A stretch of 64,000 nt of DNA, from assembly GCF_918814755.1 (NCBI RefSeq), contig NZ_CAKKNT010000008.1:1-64000 (forward strand). Reading direction: 5' to 3'. The stretch comes from Periweissella ghanensis (GTDB lineage Bacteria > Bacillota > Bacilli > Lactobacillales > Lactobacillaceae). A program made the translations under genes and the position numbers. Each line of letters opens with the position of its first letter. The stretch's first letter is position 1. Shown here one piece after another: positions 37,591 through 48,080 of the stretch. The notes beneath the pieces were generated by a model. The model made no database searches, was not told the origin of the DNA, and was given only the letters and a program-made list of their open reading frames with translations.

Positions 37591-39867
37591 CTACTTAGGT
37601 GTAATTTGTTGATTGGCTTGATCAATCCACGCTTGGATGGTGTGCTCATTAATTGCCCCAGCACTAAAACTCGCCAAAGCGCGAATTGGTAAATCGTTTA
37701 ACATTGCTAAAACGGTCGCTTGATCAAAGCCAGCCGAACTCCCCTCATCACTCGTTGGATCCATTCCAAAGGCCTTGGCTAGCCCATTAATAATTTGCAT
37801 GCCAATGGCTTTAGTTGCTTCGTTGGCCAATAATTGGCCAATCGTTGTATGAATATTAACTGGCAAGGCTGGTGCAGCGACCACTGGTAAATCTACTGTT
37901 GCTCGTAGACGTAAATCCGTTGCACTCGCAGCCATAATAACCGTTTGCGGCCCACCAGTGTATTGCCAAGCATGCGCATCAATATCATAATGGGCTAACT
38001 CAGTAAACGGAATTTCAACTTGCACCGTGGTCTGTTCACCTGGTTGTAGCGCAACTTTAGCAAACTGTTTTAATTCTTTTGGTGGACAACTAACTTGATT
38101 GCTATCATCACTAACATAGAACTGCACACTTTCTTTACCAGCCACATGCCCCGTATTTTGAACAGTTGCCGTTATCTGCAGGCAATCGTTAGTTGGGGTC
38201 ACGGTTAAATCATGATAGGCAAACGTTGTATAACTTAACCCGTGGCCAAAAGCAAATAACGGTGGAATTGCTTTGGCATCATAGTACCGATAGCCAACAT
38301 ATAAACCTTCACCGTAGTAAACATCATTGATACTGCCCGGAAAGTTAAGATAACTTGGCGTATCACTAAGTTTTTGTGGGAAAGTTTCGGCAAGTTTACC
38401 ACTGGGATTAATTTTTCCAGTCAAAATATCGGGGATGACTTGCCCAATTGCTTGACCTGGTAAGTAAGCTTCAATAATGGCCGCCACGTCATCAACCCAG
38501 GGCATCGTTACTGGGGCGCCGTTATTTAATACCACAATCACATGGTCATTAACGGCACTCACCGCACTAATTAGTCGATTTTGTTGTGATGGTAAGTCAA
38601 GGTCTTTACGGTCAAAACCTTCTGACTCATATTTATCTGGTAATCCAGCAAAAACTACTACTTTACGATGGACCTTGGCCGCAGCTACCGCCTCAGCAAT
38701 TAATTGTTCATCTGGCGTATCATCCATGTGGTAACCAGTTAAAAACTGGGACTTAGCTTCATTAAAGGTGGTCGCTAAGGTTGGCTTAATTAAGGTTAAA
38801 TATTTCGCATTAATATGTGAACTGCCCCCGCCTTGAAACCGTGGTTGATCAAGCATCGCCCCAATAAAGGCCACTGATTCATCTTTATCAATTGGTAAAA
38901 CTGCATCTTCATTTTTTAATAAAACACTCGTTTCACTGGCAATTTCATAAGCGGCTTGCGCTTGTTGAGCCAAATCAATTGGTACTGGCGTTTTTGGTTG
39001 TAATTCGGCTTTTTCTACCAAACGTAAAATTGGGACAATGGCCGCATCTAATTGGGCTTCCGTCAAAGTACCTTCAGCTAAGGCGCGCTTAACAATCGCT
39101 GGTGTTACCGCTTGATTCCCTGGCATTTCAATATTTAAACCAGCTTTGAGACTGGCAATAATATCATCAACTGCGGTCCAATCAGAAATGACCGCTCCTT
39201 GATAACCCCAGTCTTTGTGTAAAATATCTAATAACACGTGACTATTTGACGCATACTCACCATTAACGCGATTATAAGCCGTCATTACGGTCCATGGTTT
39301 GGCAGTCGTAATGGCCTTTTTAAAGCCGGCTAAGTAGATTTCATGCATTGTGCGTTCATCTACGTGAACATTGACATTCATCCGACGGGTTTCTTGATTA
39401 TTTAATGCAAAGTGTTTAATCGAAGCCCCCACGTGATGGGCTTGTAAGCCATTGATGTAGGCCGTTGCTAATTCACCGACTAAATATGGATCTTCAGCAT
39501 AATATTCAAAATTCCGGCCGCCTAATGGCGAACGCTTAATATTAACCGCCGGCCCTAAGACCACATTGACATGGTGAGCTGCGGCTTCGCGACCAATTAC
39601 ATCCCCCGTTTTACTAAGTAACTCGCGATTCCATGTACTTGCAAGGGCACTCCCCGTTGGTAACGCCGTTGCTGGGGCACTCCCATTAAAGCCTAAATTA
39701 TCTCCTGTTTGGCCATCTTCATTAACTTGCAAGCGTAAGCCATGTGGTCCATCAGACATTAAAATACTTTTAACATCTGCGGCTGGAACCCCCACCGTGT
39801 GCCATGTATCAAGCCCAGTAATAATACGAATCTTATCGTCAATCGTTAGTTTTTTTAAATCTGCCAT
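37591..39867 (-). CDS. Glycoside hydrolase family 3 beta-glycosidase
   Basis: 758 residues with the full GH3 layout: TIM-barrel domain (residues 20-290), nucleophile Asp in GAVISDWTAVDD near residue 228, alpha/beta sandwich domain (310-560) and C-terminal fibronectin-III-like domain (from about 590). No signal peptide, so it acts inside the cell on imported oligosaccharide. Typically a beta-glucosidase or beta-xylosidase; specificity is not readable. I chose ATG at 39867 (GGGGGAAC upstream). First gene of the operon; a cre site lies 20 bases upstream. Confidence 0.93.
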   Translation of the reverse strand: MADLKKLTIDDKIRIITGLDTWHTVGVPAADVKSILMSDGPHGLRLQVNEDGQTGDNLGFNGSAPATALPTGSALASTWNRELLSKTGDVIGREAAAHHVNVVLGPAVNIKRSPLGGRNFEYYAEDPYLVGELATAYINGLQAHHVGASIKHFALNNQETRRMNVNVHVDERTMHEIYLAGFKKAITTAKPWTVMTAYNRVNGEYASNSHVLLDILHKDWGYQGAVISDWTAVDDIIASLKAGLNIEMPGNQAVTPAIVKRALAEGTLTEAQLDAAIVPILRLVEKAELQPKTPVPIDLAQQAQAAYEIASETSVLLKNEDAVLPIDKDESVAFIGAMLDQPRFQGGGSSHINAKYLTLIKPTLATTFNEAKSQFLTGYHMDDTPDEQLIAEAVAAAKVHRKVVVFAGLPDKYESEGFDRKDLDLPSQQNRLISAVSAVNDHVIVVLNNGAPVTMPWVDDVAAIIEAYLPGQAIGQVIPDILTGKINPSGKLAETFPQKLSDTPSYLNFPGSINDVYYGEGLYVGYRYYDAKAIPPLFAFGHGLSYTTFAYHDLTVTPTNDCLQITATVQNTGHVAGKESVQFYVSDDSNQVSCPPKELKQFAKVALQPGEQTTVQVEIPFTELAHYDIDAHAWQYTGGPQTVIMAASATDLRLRATVDLPVVAAPALPVNIHTTIGQLLANEATKAIGMQIINGLAKAFGMDPTSDEGSSAGFDQATVLAMLNDLPIRALASFSAGAINEHTIQAWIDQANQQITPK

Positions 39868-39886
39868 ATTGTTCCCCCTTTTCAAT

Positions 39887-39900
39887 TGTAAGCGCTTACT
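39887..39900. promoter_or_regulatory. cre-like site shared by GH3 operon and AraC gene
   Basis: TGTAAGCGCTTACT, one mismatch from the cre consensus, in the 136-base divergent region. On the plus side it is 31 bases before the -10 (TATAAT at 39918-39923) of the AraC gene; on the minus side it lies just before the GH3 ribosome site. Confidence 0.65.
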
Positions 39901-40003
39901 ATACGGTAAAAATATTATATAATCAGTTTATACTAATCAATTGTACAAAAGATGACATTTTTAACTTAAATAAACCATAATAATTCTTAGGGGGAATTAT
40001 CTT

Positions 40004-41065
40004 TTGCAACAAACTATTTTAACTAAAGTTATAATCCTAAGTTCCGTCCTCAAATTTACATATCAATTTACAACGATACTTCCTGGCAATATTAGGATTC
40101 ACTTGTCAGCTGAACAACTTAAAGTGCTTACTGCGCCATTGCATGCAGATCAATTTATCGGTATCGCGCTGATTAGTGATCAAGCCTTAACGTTTTGTGT
40201 CCATGGTCACGTATTTTTAACGTTGAAAGTACCTTTCTCAAAACAAGAAATCACCCCAACTCGGCGGCAAGATACGCTGCATTTCTATCGTAATCTCATT
40301 GAGGAATGCTATCAAAAAGAATTCTCTCAACTAACAGTGATTGATATCTCATCTCGTACTGGAATTAATGCCTTATCGGCCGTCCAATTACCATTTAACG
40401 CCGCCTCAAGTCGTGCCCTTTATAGTACGTTAACGACTAGTATCCGTAAACGCGATAAACCGGCATGTCTACGCATTATTAGATTAATTACGGAATCTAA
40501 TCGTGATTTTAATAACCAACAATTAGCTGATTTACCAGTTAACACGACACTCAATAATTTTCTAACCGTTTCGTTAATTACCATCCTTACGCAAGTGGCT
40601 ATTTTAGCTGATGTCGATGCCACTGCCATGTATCGTTTAAGTGATTCCTATCTCGAGGTACTAGCGAAAACTAATATTTATCGGTATGATTTCATAACAG
40701 AATTTCTGGCTGATATCTTTAATTTACCAAATACCACCTCAACGCACCAGATTAGCCTTCTAAAACACTACGTGCAAAAACATATCTTCACTAAATTAAC
40801 GGTGATTGAATTAGCTTCCGCACTAGATATTTCAACCGTTCAATTACGGCGCATTATGAAAGAGCATTTAAATATCACGCCCCTGGAATATATTAATGAG
40901 CAAAAAATTGCCATGGGCCGGTATCTATTACTAACCCGCCCCGACTTACAAATTCTCGAAATTGCCGATATGCTATGCTTTTACGATTCTAGCCATTTTA
41001 TCAAAGAGTTTTTACATTTTAGTGGGATGGCCCCGAAACAATTCCAACAAATCATCAATGCGTAA
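40004..41065 (+). CDS. AraC-family regulator of the glycan-use operon
   Basis: 353 residues. The C-terminal AraC/XylS double HTH spans about residues 250-350 (TVIELASALDISTVQLRRIM; LEIADMLCFYDSSHFIKEFLHFSGMAPKQF, broken here as LEIADMLCFYDSSHF / IKEFLHFSGMAPKQF). The N-terminal 240 residues are unmatched and probably bind a sugar-linked signal. TTG start at 40004 with GGGGGA upstream; the paralog at 48846 starts with ATG at the same protein position (MQHTVLNKLIILSS), which supports this TTG. Divergent from GH3, so it likely activates that operon. Confidence 0.85.
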   Translation: MQQTILTKVIILSSVLKFTYQFTTILPGNIRIHLSAEQLKVLTAPLHADQFIGIALISDQALTFCVHGHVFLTLKVPFSKQEITPTRRQDTLHFYRNLIEECYQKEFSQLTVIDISSRTGINALSAVQLPFNAASSRALYSTLTTSIRKRDKPACLRIIRLITESNRDFNNQQLADLPVNTTLNNFLTVSLITILTQVAILADVDATAMYRLSDSYLEVLAKTNIYRYDFITEFLADIFNLPNTTSTHQISLLKHYVQKHIFTKLTVIELASALDISTVQLRRIMKEHLNITPLEYINEQKIAMGRYLLLTRPDLQILEIADMLCFYDSSHFIKEFLHFSGMAPKQFQQIINA

Positions 41066-41080
41066 CATTAATAACCACAA

Positions 41081-41110
41081 AAAAAGACTCGAATTTAATT
41101 CGAGTCTTTT
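41081..41110. terminator. Terminator of the AraC gene
   Basis: AAAAGACTCGAATT / AATTCGAGTCTTTT with a two-base loop; T runs on both strands, so it also ends the small minus-strand gene at 41125. Confidence 0.85.
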
Positions 41111-41124
41111 CAATATTACATTGC

Positions 41125-41295
41125 TTAGTGCATGTCACGTGAATGACGTGGTCCGCCGGCTGAAGTGTTTTCAAAAGCAGCCCGGTTATAGTCAGCAAGT
41201 GATTTTTTGTCTAAGCGTGTGAAGAAAAACCAGTTGGGAATAGCATTGGTAAAGGCGACAAAAATAGTTGAGAGAAAGCGTAAAAATACATTCAT
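41125..41295 (-). CDS. Small membrane protein, 56 aa
   Basis: A short frame starting MNVFLRFLSTIFVAFTNAI with one hydrophobic helix (residues 3-25), then a charged stretch (LDKKSLADYNRAAFEN) ending in GGPRHSRDMH. GAGG lies upstream of the ATG and a terminator follows directly. Located in the 437-base gap between the AraC gene and the choloylglycine hydrolase; the remainder of that gap (41296-41500) holds the hydrolase promoter, with TATAAT at 41471-41476. No family recognised. Confidence 0.5.
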   Translation of the reverse strand: MNVFLRFLSTIFVAFTNAIPNWFFFTRLDKKSLADYNRAAFENTSAGGPRHSRDMH

Positions 41296-41502
41296 ATTCA
41301 GAGCCTCATTTCCTAATTAAATACTAACTTTATGTTGTATGAATAATACACCTTACACCATATAAATACAATCTTTTTTCTCCTTTTTTGTAAGTTTTTC
41401 TTATGCTAGCCTTAATGTTCTTCATAAGCTTTTAAATTGAATTTATTAATTAAACTCCTATAATTGGATATATAATATGTGTTATCTATAGGAGGAAGCT
41501 TT

Positions 41503-42522
41503 ATGTGTACTGCAATTAAATTAACCGCCACCAATGGTGATATCTTTTTCGGTCGTACGATGGATTTAGCGTTACCAATGTTTGGTGAAGATGCTGGCAT
41601 GGTTCTACCTGGTAAAATTATCAATATTCCGGCCAACGTTGAAGTACCTAGTCAATTCCGCAATTGGCAAGCTAAGTACGCAATGGTGGGGATGGCCGCT
41701 GACCAATCTGCATTCATCTATGATGGCATCAACGAACACGGTTTAGCTGGTGATACCCAAGTATTAATGGAATGTACTTGGAAAGACGAAGCTGACTTTG
41801 AAGGGACGGATTTAACCCCTGTCCTAGGTGAAGAATTTGTTGGTTACATTTTAACTAACTACCAATCCGTTGCTGATATTAAAGCCAATATTAGCCAATT
41901 AGCGCTAATTAAATACGCCCTCGATTACCAAGGCCAATCAATTAACTACCCACTTCACTATGTCTTCACTGACCCAACTGGGGCGGGGGTTGTCCTAGAA
42001 GCCGTTCACAATGGTGAATTTAAGGTCTATGACTTCGCCGATGTGATGACAAACAGTCCTGAATACGATTACCACTTAAACAATATCCGTAACTATATCG
42101 GGATGACAAACATCGATCACCCCGATGACCGTCAAATCAACGATAAAACCTTACACCCGATTGAAGGTGGTACTGGTTACGGACTCTTTGGGATTCCTGG
42201 TGATTACACTTCACCATCACGGTTTGTTCGGAGCTTCATCTACTCAAACTTAATGGATAAATTTGATACCCAAGATGGAATTGCCCAATTATACGCTGCT
42301 TTCCGTCCAGTTATCATTCCACGTGGTCTTGAACACAAAACACCAACTACCCAATTATCTGACTTCACACGTTACTGGGCTGGTTACGATTTAACTAACA
42401 AGACCCTTTACGTGCAATCAGGCCGTGCGCTTGCCTTTACTAGCAAGACCCTTGACCCTACACTTGATCACATCACTTACGAAGAAATTGATTTAACTAA
42501 TCACGTTCACAGTTTAAACTAA
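41503..42522 (+). CDS. Choloylglycine hydrolase family protein (bile salt hydrolase / penicillin V acylase)
   Basis: 339 residues, Ntn-hydrolase. Removal of Met1 exposes the nucleophile Cys2 (MCTAIKLTA). Arg18 and Asp21 in FFGRTMDL are the conserved catalytic partners. Hydrolyses linear amides such as conjugated bile salts or penicillin V; which one is preferred cannot be settled here. The ATG at 41503 was chosen because Cys must follow Met and AGGAGG lies 7 bases upstream. Monocistronic, no bile transporter beside it. Confidence 0.92.
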   Translation: MCTAIKLTATNGDIFFGRTMDLALPMFGEDAGMVLPGKIINIPANVEVPSQFRNWQAKYAMVGMAADQSAFIYDGINEHGLAGDTQVLMECTWKDEADFEGTDLTPVLGEEFVGYILTNYQSVADIKANISQLALIKYALDYQGQSINYPLHYVFTDPTGAGVVLEAVHNGEFKVYDFADVMTNSPEYDYHLNNIRNYIGMTNIDHPDDRQINDKTLHPIEGGTGYGLFGIPGDYTSPSRFVRSFIYSNLMDKFDTQDGIAQLYAAFRPVIIPRGLEHKTPTTQLSDFTRYWAGYDLTNKTLYVQSGRALAFTSKTLDPTLDHITYEEIDLTNHVHSLN

Positions 42523-42552
42523 AAAAATACCAGCTGCGGCTGGTATTTTTTT
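42522..42552. terminator. Bidirectional terminator of the hydrolase and mtlD
   Basis: AAATACCAG / CTGGTATTT with T runs on both sides between two convergent genes. Confidence 0.85.
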
Positions 42553-42558
42553 TACATA

Positions 42559-43719
42559 TTAATTTTTAACTTTTAAGTTAGCTTTAATGGCTGCTGTCAA
42601 TTTTGCAATCAAGGCAGCATCCGTAACGCCAGTTACATCTTTAATCACGTCAACTAATGGTGTTGTGGCCAACTTAGCTTGTAATTCAACAGCTTGTTGA
42701 TCATTTTCATCTTGGTACGTGAAGATTTTACCAACTGTCGCGATTAACGTATCACATGGTAAGTCACGTTCGCTCAATTCACGAATTGGGCGAATAAAGC
42801 GTTCATCATAGCCGAGCTTTCGAATTGGGGTCCGACCAACGCGGGTAATCTTATCAATAATGTATGGGTTAGCAAAACGTTCGCAAATCGTATTATGATA
42901 GGCAACTAAATCGGCTTCAGTAAAATCAAACTTAGCTAACAACAATGCTCGAATTTCAGCTTGAACATCGCGTAAAGTGGCCATAATAGTTTCATCTGTA
43001 AGGGCTTCGGTAATGGTGGTGTAACCAGCAGCTGCCCCATTATAGGCAACCGTTGCATGCCCCGTGTTAACTGAAAATAACTTACGTTCGATAAATGGTT
43101 CCAAATCACTGGCGTAGTGGACCCCATCAATTTTAAGAGCTGCATTCTTCATTTGACTTTCATCAACCACCCATTCACAGAATGGTTCAACAATGACATG
43201 TAATGGATCAACATTCGATTGGTTAGGGACAATTCGATCAACTGCGGCATTGGGGAAACCAACATATTGGTCAACATACGCCAAATCAGCTTCATCCAAG
43301 TGTTCTTTAACCTTACTTAAGAAGAATTGACTACCACCAATCATGTTTTCACACGCAATGACATCTAATGGTGTGGTGCTGTTAGCCACATGCCGAGCAT
43401 GAATTCCTTGTGCTAATAATTCAGCGATAAATGGTAAGATATTGGGGCCAATGGCCGTCGTAACCACATCAGCATCGGCAATCGCTGCAATGACTGCTTC
43501 AGGGTTCTTGGCATTGTTGATACCACGAACATTGTCAACATGAATTGCTTCATGGGCATCAGATGCTAATTCGATATCATATTCTTTTTGGGCATTAAGG
43601 GCATCGATGATAGTTTCGTTCACATCAACAAAGGAAATTGCAAAATCATTTTGGTGTAAAATTTCACCAATAAAACCACGCCCAATATTACCAGCTCCAA
43701 AGTGTACAGCTTGTTTCAT
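42559..43719 (-). CDS. mtlD: Mannitol-1-phosphate 5-dehydrogenase
   Basis: Oxidises mannitol 1-phosphate to fructose 6-phosphate with NAD. 386 residues: Rossmann start [15 protein letters not shown], and the polyol-dehydrogenase core with [12 protein letters not shown] near residue 305. I chose ATG at 43719 (AAGGAG upstream); the longer frame lacks a site. Last gene of mtlA-mtlR-mtlF-mtlD, 13 bases after mtlF. Confidence 0.95.
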   Translation of the reverse strand: MKQAVHFGAGNIGRGFIGEILHQNDFAISFVDVNETIIDALNAQKEYDIELASDAHEAIHVDNVRGINNAKNPEAVIAAIADADVVTTAIGPNILPFIAELLAQGIHARHVANSTTPLDVIACENMIGGSQFFLSKVKEHLDEADLAYVDQYVGFPNAAVDRIVPNQSNVDPLHVIVEPFCEWVVDESQMKNAALKIDGVHYASDLEPFIERKLFSVNTGHATVAYNGAAAGYTTITEALTDETIMATLRDVQAEIRALLLAKFDFTEADLVAYHNTICERFANPYIIDKITRVGRTPIRKLGYDERFIRPIRELSERDLPCDTLIATVGKIFTYQDENDQQAVELQAKLATTPLVDVIKDVTGVTDAALIAKLTAAIKANLKVKN

Positions 43720-43732
43720 GTTTATTTTCTCC

Positions 43733-44176
43733 TTAAGCTTCAACAGCTTCTAATAAGTTAACGATTTCATCAACTGAAGTGGCATCGGCCAATTTGACCA
43801 CATTGTCAACATCGGCACAAAAGATTGAGATTTTTTGAATTAACTCCAAGTGTTCATTCCCAACACCGGCAATTCCAAAAAGAATTGTCGCAATTTTCTC
43901 GGTATCATCAGCGGATCCAAAACTAACGCCACGGGGGACTTGCACAATCGTAATCCCGGTCTTTTTAACATCACGTTTAGCTTCATCCGTACCGTGGGGG
44001 ATTGCAATGAAATTCCCCATGTAAACTGATAACTCCTCATTACGCTTAATCATTGCTGGCACATAGTCGGCGGTTACATAACCCCCTTCAACTAATAAGT
44101 TGCCACAATACCGAATCGCATCTTCTTTGTTATCAAAGTATTGATTCAATTTAACGAGCTCTTTTTGAATTTGCAT
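43733..44176 (-). CDS. mtlF: Mannitol-specific PTS enzyme IIA
   Basis: 147 residues. Phosphorylated His lies in [12 protein letters not shown] near residue 62; fructose/mannitol IIA fold ([17 protein letters not shown]). Passes phosphate from HPr to the IIB domain of MtlA. I chose ATG at 44176, spaced 8 bases from AGGAG; a GTG two codons earlier is too close to the site. Standard mtl operon position. Confidence 0.93.
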   Translation of the reverse strand: MQIQKELVKLNQYFDNKEDAIRYCGNLLVEGGYVTADYVPAMIKRNEELSVYMGNFIAIPHGTDEAKRDVKKTGITIVQVPRGVSFGSADDTEKIATILFGIAGVGNEHLELIQKISIFCADVDNVVKLADATSVDEIVNLLEAVEA

Positions 44177-44204
44177 TTGCACATCTCCTGTTCTATTATT
44201 TTGC

Positions 44205-46187
44205 TCACATGTTGCCTGCTAAAGCACCATAATTTTGTAACGTTTCATTTATAATCTTGTTTAACAATTCATAGACAATTTCGTAGTTCCCTGAACGATA
44301 AATAGCAGTGTAGAGTGAGTACTCAACAATTGAACTGGTTATCCGCCCAAGAATACTATTGGTAATTTCATTAACATTTTTAGGGGCCATTAAGACTAAA
44401 ATTCGATTAATGGTCATCGGAACTTTATCACTACCTAAGACATCAATTGGTTGTTTTAAATCAACAATCGCAAAATATGGTTTGGCAATATCAGCTGACA
44501 CTCCGTGGACCAATGCAATATTGGTATCTGGAATCCCAAAGGGCGTTTCTGTAAACCGTTTAACTAAGACATCAACGACATCTGCCTTACGGTCTATCCA
44601 AGCAATATTATTAATAATTGACTGAATGGTCCCCGTAAAATCAGTTGGATTAACTAATTCCTGCACATTGAAATCAGTGATAATTTGTTGTGATTGTTGC
44701 AAAAAGTCTTGAATGTTTAAATAACCTTGTTGTGGGTTATTTTGTTCATGGCGCCGATCCATTTTAGCGCGAACTTTACGAATTGCTTGGGCAATTTCAC
44801 TAAAGTTACTAGCTTGAAAATCAGGATCAACTTTAATGTAATCACCACTAATGCGTTTTGTTGTAAAGACCAAATCATAATTTGCCGCCATTTGTTCATC
44901 AAAGTTACTCTGTTGAAGAATCTGAATTGATTCGATAAATGGGAACTGAGTCTGTAAGGTCCGTGCAAAGAATTCGGCCGATATCCGCCCCCGATCGGTG
45001 ATTAAAGCTGCCCGCATTGGCAACACCACACTTGAACGTTCTAAAGTACTCGTAAAGTGTAAGGTTATAAAAGCGACCTCATCTAGTGGAAATTGTTTAT
45101 TAAAAACTTTAGTTAACGCCTTATCAACAATTGCAAAGATCCGCGGGTGTTCGGCTTGAATGGATTGAATGAAGGTTGATTTCTCATCTTCAAACAATTG
45201 CGGCACGATGAAAATACTCCGTAAGTGAGCGTTTAATAGACTAAATAACGTATTATCCCGACCAAATTCAATATTCACTGCTGCTGACACTTCCGTGATC
45301 AATTGGCGAACTTTGTTAATGAAATCCGTATCATATTTTTCATCAAACAGTAAATTATCATTTTGTTGAAAATATAGGGAATCGGTGATTGATGCCAAGT
45401 ATAGAATTTCTGGCAACTTAAATTGGTTTGCGGGTAAATGTTTAACAATACGCGTCACAAACTCTAAGGCTTCCTTACTTGGATGATTATCAATATCGGT
45501 TGGCATTGGCTTGCCCGATTCAATGCGAATCAGACTAGTAATAAAGAATAAGCGAATTAATGCCTGAGTTCGATCAGAAATATTGTGTAAATCTTCCGCA
45601 TCAAAAGCAGCATTTATTAACGCAAATCGTTCGTAAGGTAATCGATTGACAAGCTTATTATCACTAAATGAAGCTGGCGTCATTTTAAGCGTTTCAATGG
45701 TTGTTAACCCTTTTTTCAAGGCAGAAACCATTAAAGAACGCTTTGTAAATTCACTGCCAATTATATGCAGCCCCTTTTCACGTGATAATTGAGCGCCGTT
45801 GCGACTAACATTTTGTTCAATAATTTTGAAATCCGCCGTTGCTGTTGGTTGTGATATTCCAAAAATCGTCATAATTTGTGTTAATGATGCTTGATCCATC
45901 AATAGTAAGATTAACTCAGCAACGTTCCGACTACTTTGCGTCCATTCAATTAATTTTTCAGCAGTTTTAAATGCTGCTAAATCCCCTTGTAATTGATACC
46001 CATTTTCTTTCTTTATTAGAAAGGCCCCATATTTAGGTAATGTCGTCTGTAAATTTTGTAAATCACGATAAAGTGTGCGACGACTCATTTTAGTGACATC
46101 TAATAAGTTTTTGACCGTTTGCGGACCACTTTGCAAAAGAACTTCAACTATTTTTTCTTCTCGTTCGGTTAGCCACATTTCTGCCAC
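44205..46187 (-). CDS. mtlR: Mannitol operon activator MtlR
   Basis: 660-residue PRD-type activator. N-terminal HTH ([25 protein letters not shown], shown here as [19 protein letters not shown]), a second HTH near residue 95, two PTS regulation domains (about residues 190-400), an EIIB-like domain and a C-terminal EIIA-mannitol/fructose-like domain with [13 protein letters not shown]. Activity depends on phosphorylation by HPr and MtlA/MtlF. Start is GTG at 46187 with GGGGGG 8 bases upstream. It stays within the operon between mtlA and mtlF. Confidence 0.92.
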   Translation of the reverse strand: MAEMWLTEREEKIVEVLLQSGPQTVKNLLDVTKMSRRTLYRDLQNLQTTLPKYGAFLIKKENGYQLQGDLAAFKTAEKLIEWTQSSRNVAELILLLMDQASLTQIMTIFGISQPTATADFKIIEQNVSRNGAQLSREKGLHIIGSEFTKRSLMVSALKKGLTTIETLKMTPASFSDNKLVNRLPYERFALINAAFDAEDLHNISDRTQALIRLFFITSLIRIESGKPMPTDIDNHPSKEALEFVTRIVKHLPANQFKLPEILYLASITDSLYFQQNDNLLFDEKYDTDFINKVRQLITEVSAAVNIEFGRDNTLFSLLNAHLRSIFIVPQLFEDEKSTFIQSIQAEHPRIFAIVDKALTKVFNKQFPLDEVAFITLHFTSTLERSSVVLPMRAALITDRGRISAEFFARTLQTQFPFIESIQILQQSNFDEQMAANYDLVFTTKRISGDYIKVDPDFQASNFSEIAQAIRKVRAKMDRRHEQNNPQQGYLNIQDFLQQSQQIITDFNVQELVNPTDFTGTIQSIINNIAWIDRKADVVDVLVKRFTETPFGIPDTNIALVHGVSADIAKPYFAIVDLKQPIDVLGSDKVPMTINRILVLMAPKNVNEITNSILGRITSSIVEYSLYTAIYRSGNYEIVYELLNKIINETLQNYGALAGNM

Positions 46188-46215
46188 AAATCAATCCCCC
46201 CTAGTTATTATTTTT

Positions 46216-48030
46216 TTATTTTTTTTGCATACGTTTTACCATCTTGTCGTATTGCGTAGTAGTGATTAAGCTTGAAACAGCGACATTTTGCGCCCGTGGG
46301 GCATATTTAGCCACATTGTCAGCAAAATCTAGGGTCGTTACAACCATAATATTCGGTGCATTGTAACTACCTAATGCTTCAAATTGCACATCTGAAATTG
46401 GAATATGAATGTCATTTTTGTCAAAGATAGCTTGTAAGACCGCTTTACCCATCGTTGCTGAACCAATGTGGTTATCATCACGAGCAAAGACGACTTCATC
46501 AATAACATTTAAATCAACATCGCAATCAACTTCTTGTTTAGTTGCTTCTGTTGGCTTAGCAACTGGTGTCACTGTAGTACCGTGGTTCGCTTCATTTAAC
46601 ATGTTGACGATTTCATCATATTTAGGTGAATTCAAGAAGTTCGCTACTGCCACCCGAATTGAGCTTGGTGCTTTTGTAGCAGCTCGATCAGCTAATTCTT
46701 CTTGTGTTACGACTAAGGTGTCAGCACCATCGGTTAAATTACTAATTGCACGGTTAGTAACATCAATGCCTAACCCCGCTTTTTTAACTTTGTCACGTAA
46801 AATTGATGCTCCCATTGCGGATGAACCCATCCCAGCATCACATGCAAAGATAATGTGCTTAATATCCCCAATGTTACCAGTAATTGTCGTAGAAATAGTC
46901 GGTGCGGCTTGACCCTTGGCAACCGCTTTGGCATCAGCCATGTGAGCTTGGGCTTCAACTAATTGAGTATCATCAACTAATGATTTATCGCGTTTTAAAA
47001 TTACGGCAGCTACTAAGAAACTAACGGCGGCGGCTACTAAAACTCCGGCCCAAACACTAAGCACATTGGTCAAACCAGCTGGAGCAGCGACTCCAGTAAT
47101 TGAGATAATTGAACCAGGTGATGCGGGTGCTACCAATCCACTACCTAAGATGTTGTTAGTAAGTGTTCCTGATACCCCACCGGCAATAACGGCGAAGAAT
47201 AAGGCAGGTTTCATCATAACGTATGGGAAGTAAATTTCGTGAATCCCACCGATAAATTGAATTAAGATTGCTCCAGGAGCAGTTGCTTTGGCACTTCCTT
47301 TACCAAAGAGCATAAAGGCAATTAAAATTCCTAAACCAGGACCTGGGTTAGCTTCAAGTAAGAAGAGTAATGATTTCCCAGCGGTCTTAGCTTGTTCAAG
47401 TCCAAGTGGCGTTAAGATTCCTTGGTTAATCGCATTGTTCAAGAAAAGAATTTTAGCTGGTTCAATAAAGACGTTGGCTAATGGAATCAAGTGAGTTGCA
47501 ATTAAGAAGTCAACCCCTTTGGCCATAACTTGCGTTAATAAACTAACGAGTGGTCCGATTAACTTGTATGAGAATAAGGCTAAGAAGAAACCCACAAAAC
47601 CGGCTGAGAAATTATTAACGAGCATTTCAAATCCCGCCTTGATATGTGGTTGGACATATTCATCAAATTTCTTCATCAACCATGCGCCAAGTGGACCAAT
47701 AATCATCGCACCTAAGATCATTGGAATTCCTTGGGTATCTTGGGCAATTTGGATTGCTCCAAAAGCCCCGATTGCTCCAACAATTCCGCCCCGGTGTTCG
47801 TAAATATTTTTACCACCGGTATAGGCAATCATTAATGGAATGAGATAAGCGAGCATTGGCCCAACCAGATGGGCAAACCCTTTATTGGGGAAGAACCCAG
47901 CTGGAATAAAGAATGCGGTAAGCACCCCCCAGGCAATTAGTGCCGGAATATTGGGCATCACCATACTTGATAAGGCAGTACCTAGTCGTTGTACTTTAAC
48001 CTTCAACGATGTTTTTTGTTTTACTTGCAT
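46216..48030 (-). CDS. mtlA: Mannitol-specific PTS enzyme IICB with a second, Cys-less IIB domain
   Basis: 604 residues. IIC membrane domain (residues 1-345) with the conserved GGIHEIYFPYV box. First IIB domain (about 385-480) carries the phosphorylated Cys in FACDAGMGSSAMG. A second IIB-like domain (about 505-602) has the same layout, FARDDNHIGSATMG, but Arg/Asp in place of the Cys. A typical MtlA IICB is about 100 residues shorter. The second domain cannot carry phosphate at the usual site and may regulate MtlR (inference). First gene of the operon; cre and MtlR-type sites upstream. Confidence 0.93.
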   Translation of the reverse strand: MQVKQKTSLKVKVQRLGTALSSMVMPNIPALIAWGVLTAFFIPAGFFPNKGFAHLVGPMLAYLIPLMIAYTGGKNIYEHRGGIVGAIGAFGAIQIAQDTQGIPMILGAMIIGPLGAWLMKKFDEYVQPHIKAGFEMLVNNFSAGFVGFFLALFSYKLIGPLVSLLTQVMAKGVDFLIATHLIPLANVFIEPAKILFLNNAINQGILTPLGLEQAKTAGKSLLFLLEANPGPGLGILIAFMLFGKGSAKATAPGAILIQFIGGIHEIYFPYVMMKPALFFAVIAGGVSGTLTNNILGSGLVAPASPGSIISITGVAAPAGLTNVLSVWAGVLVAAAVSFLVAAVILKRDKSLVDDTQLVEAQAHMADAKAVAKGQAAPTISTTITGNIGDIKHIIFACDAGMGSSAMGASILRDKVKKAGLGIDVTNRAISNLTDGADTLVVTQEELADRAATKAPSSIRVAVANFLNSPKYDEIVNMLNEANHGTTVTPVAKPTEATKQEVDCDVDLNVIDEVVFARDDNHIGSATMGKAVLQAIFDKNDIHIPISDVQFEALGSYNAPNIMVVTTLDFADNVAKYAPRAQNVAVSSLITTTQYDKMVKRMQKK

Positions 48031-48080
48031 AACAATTAATCCTTTCCAAAAAACTAATATAATTTAATTTATGAATTAAT

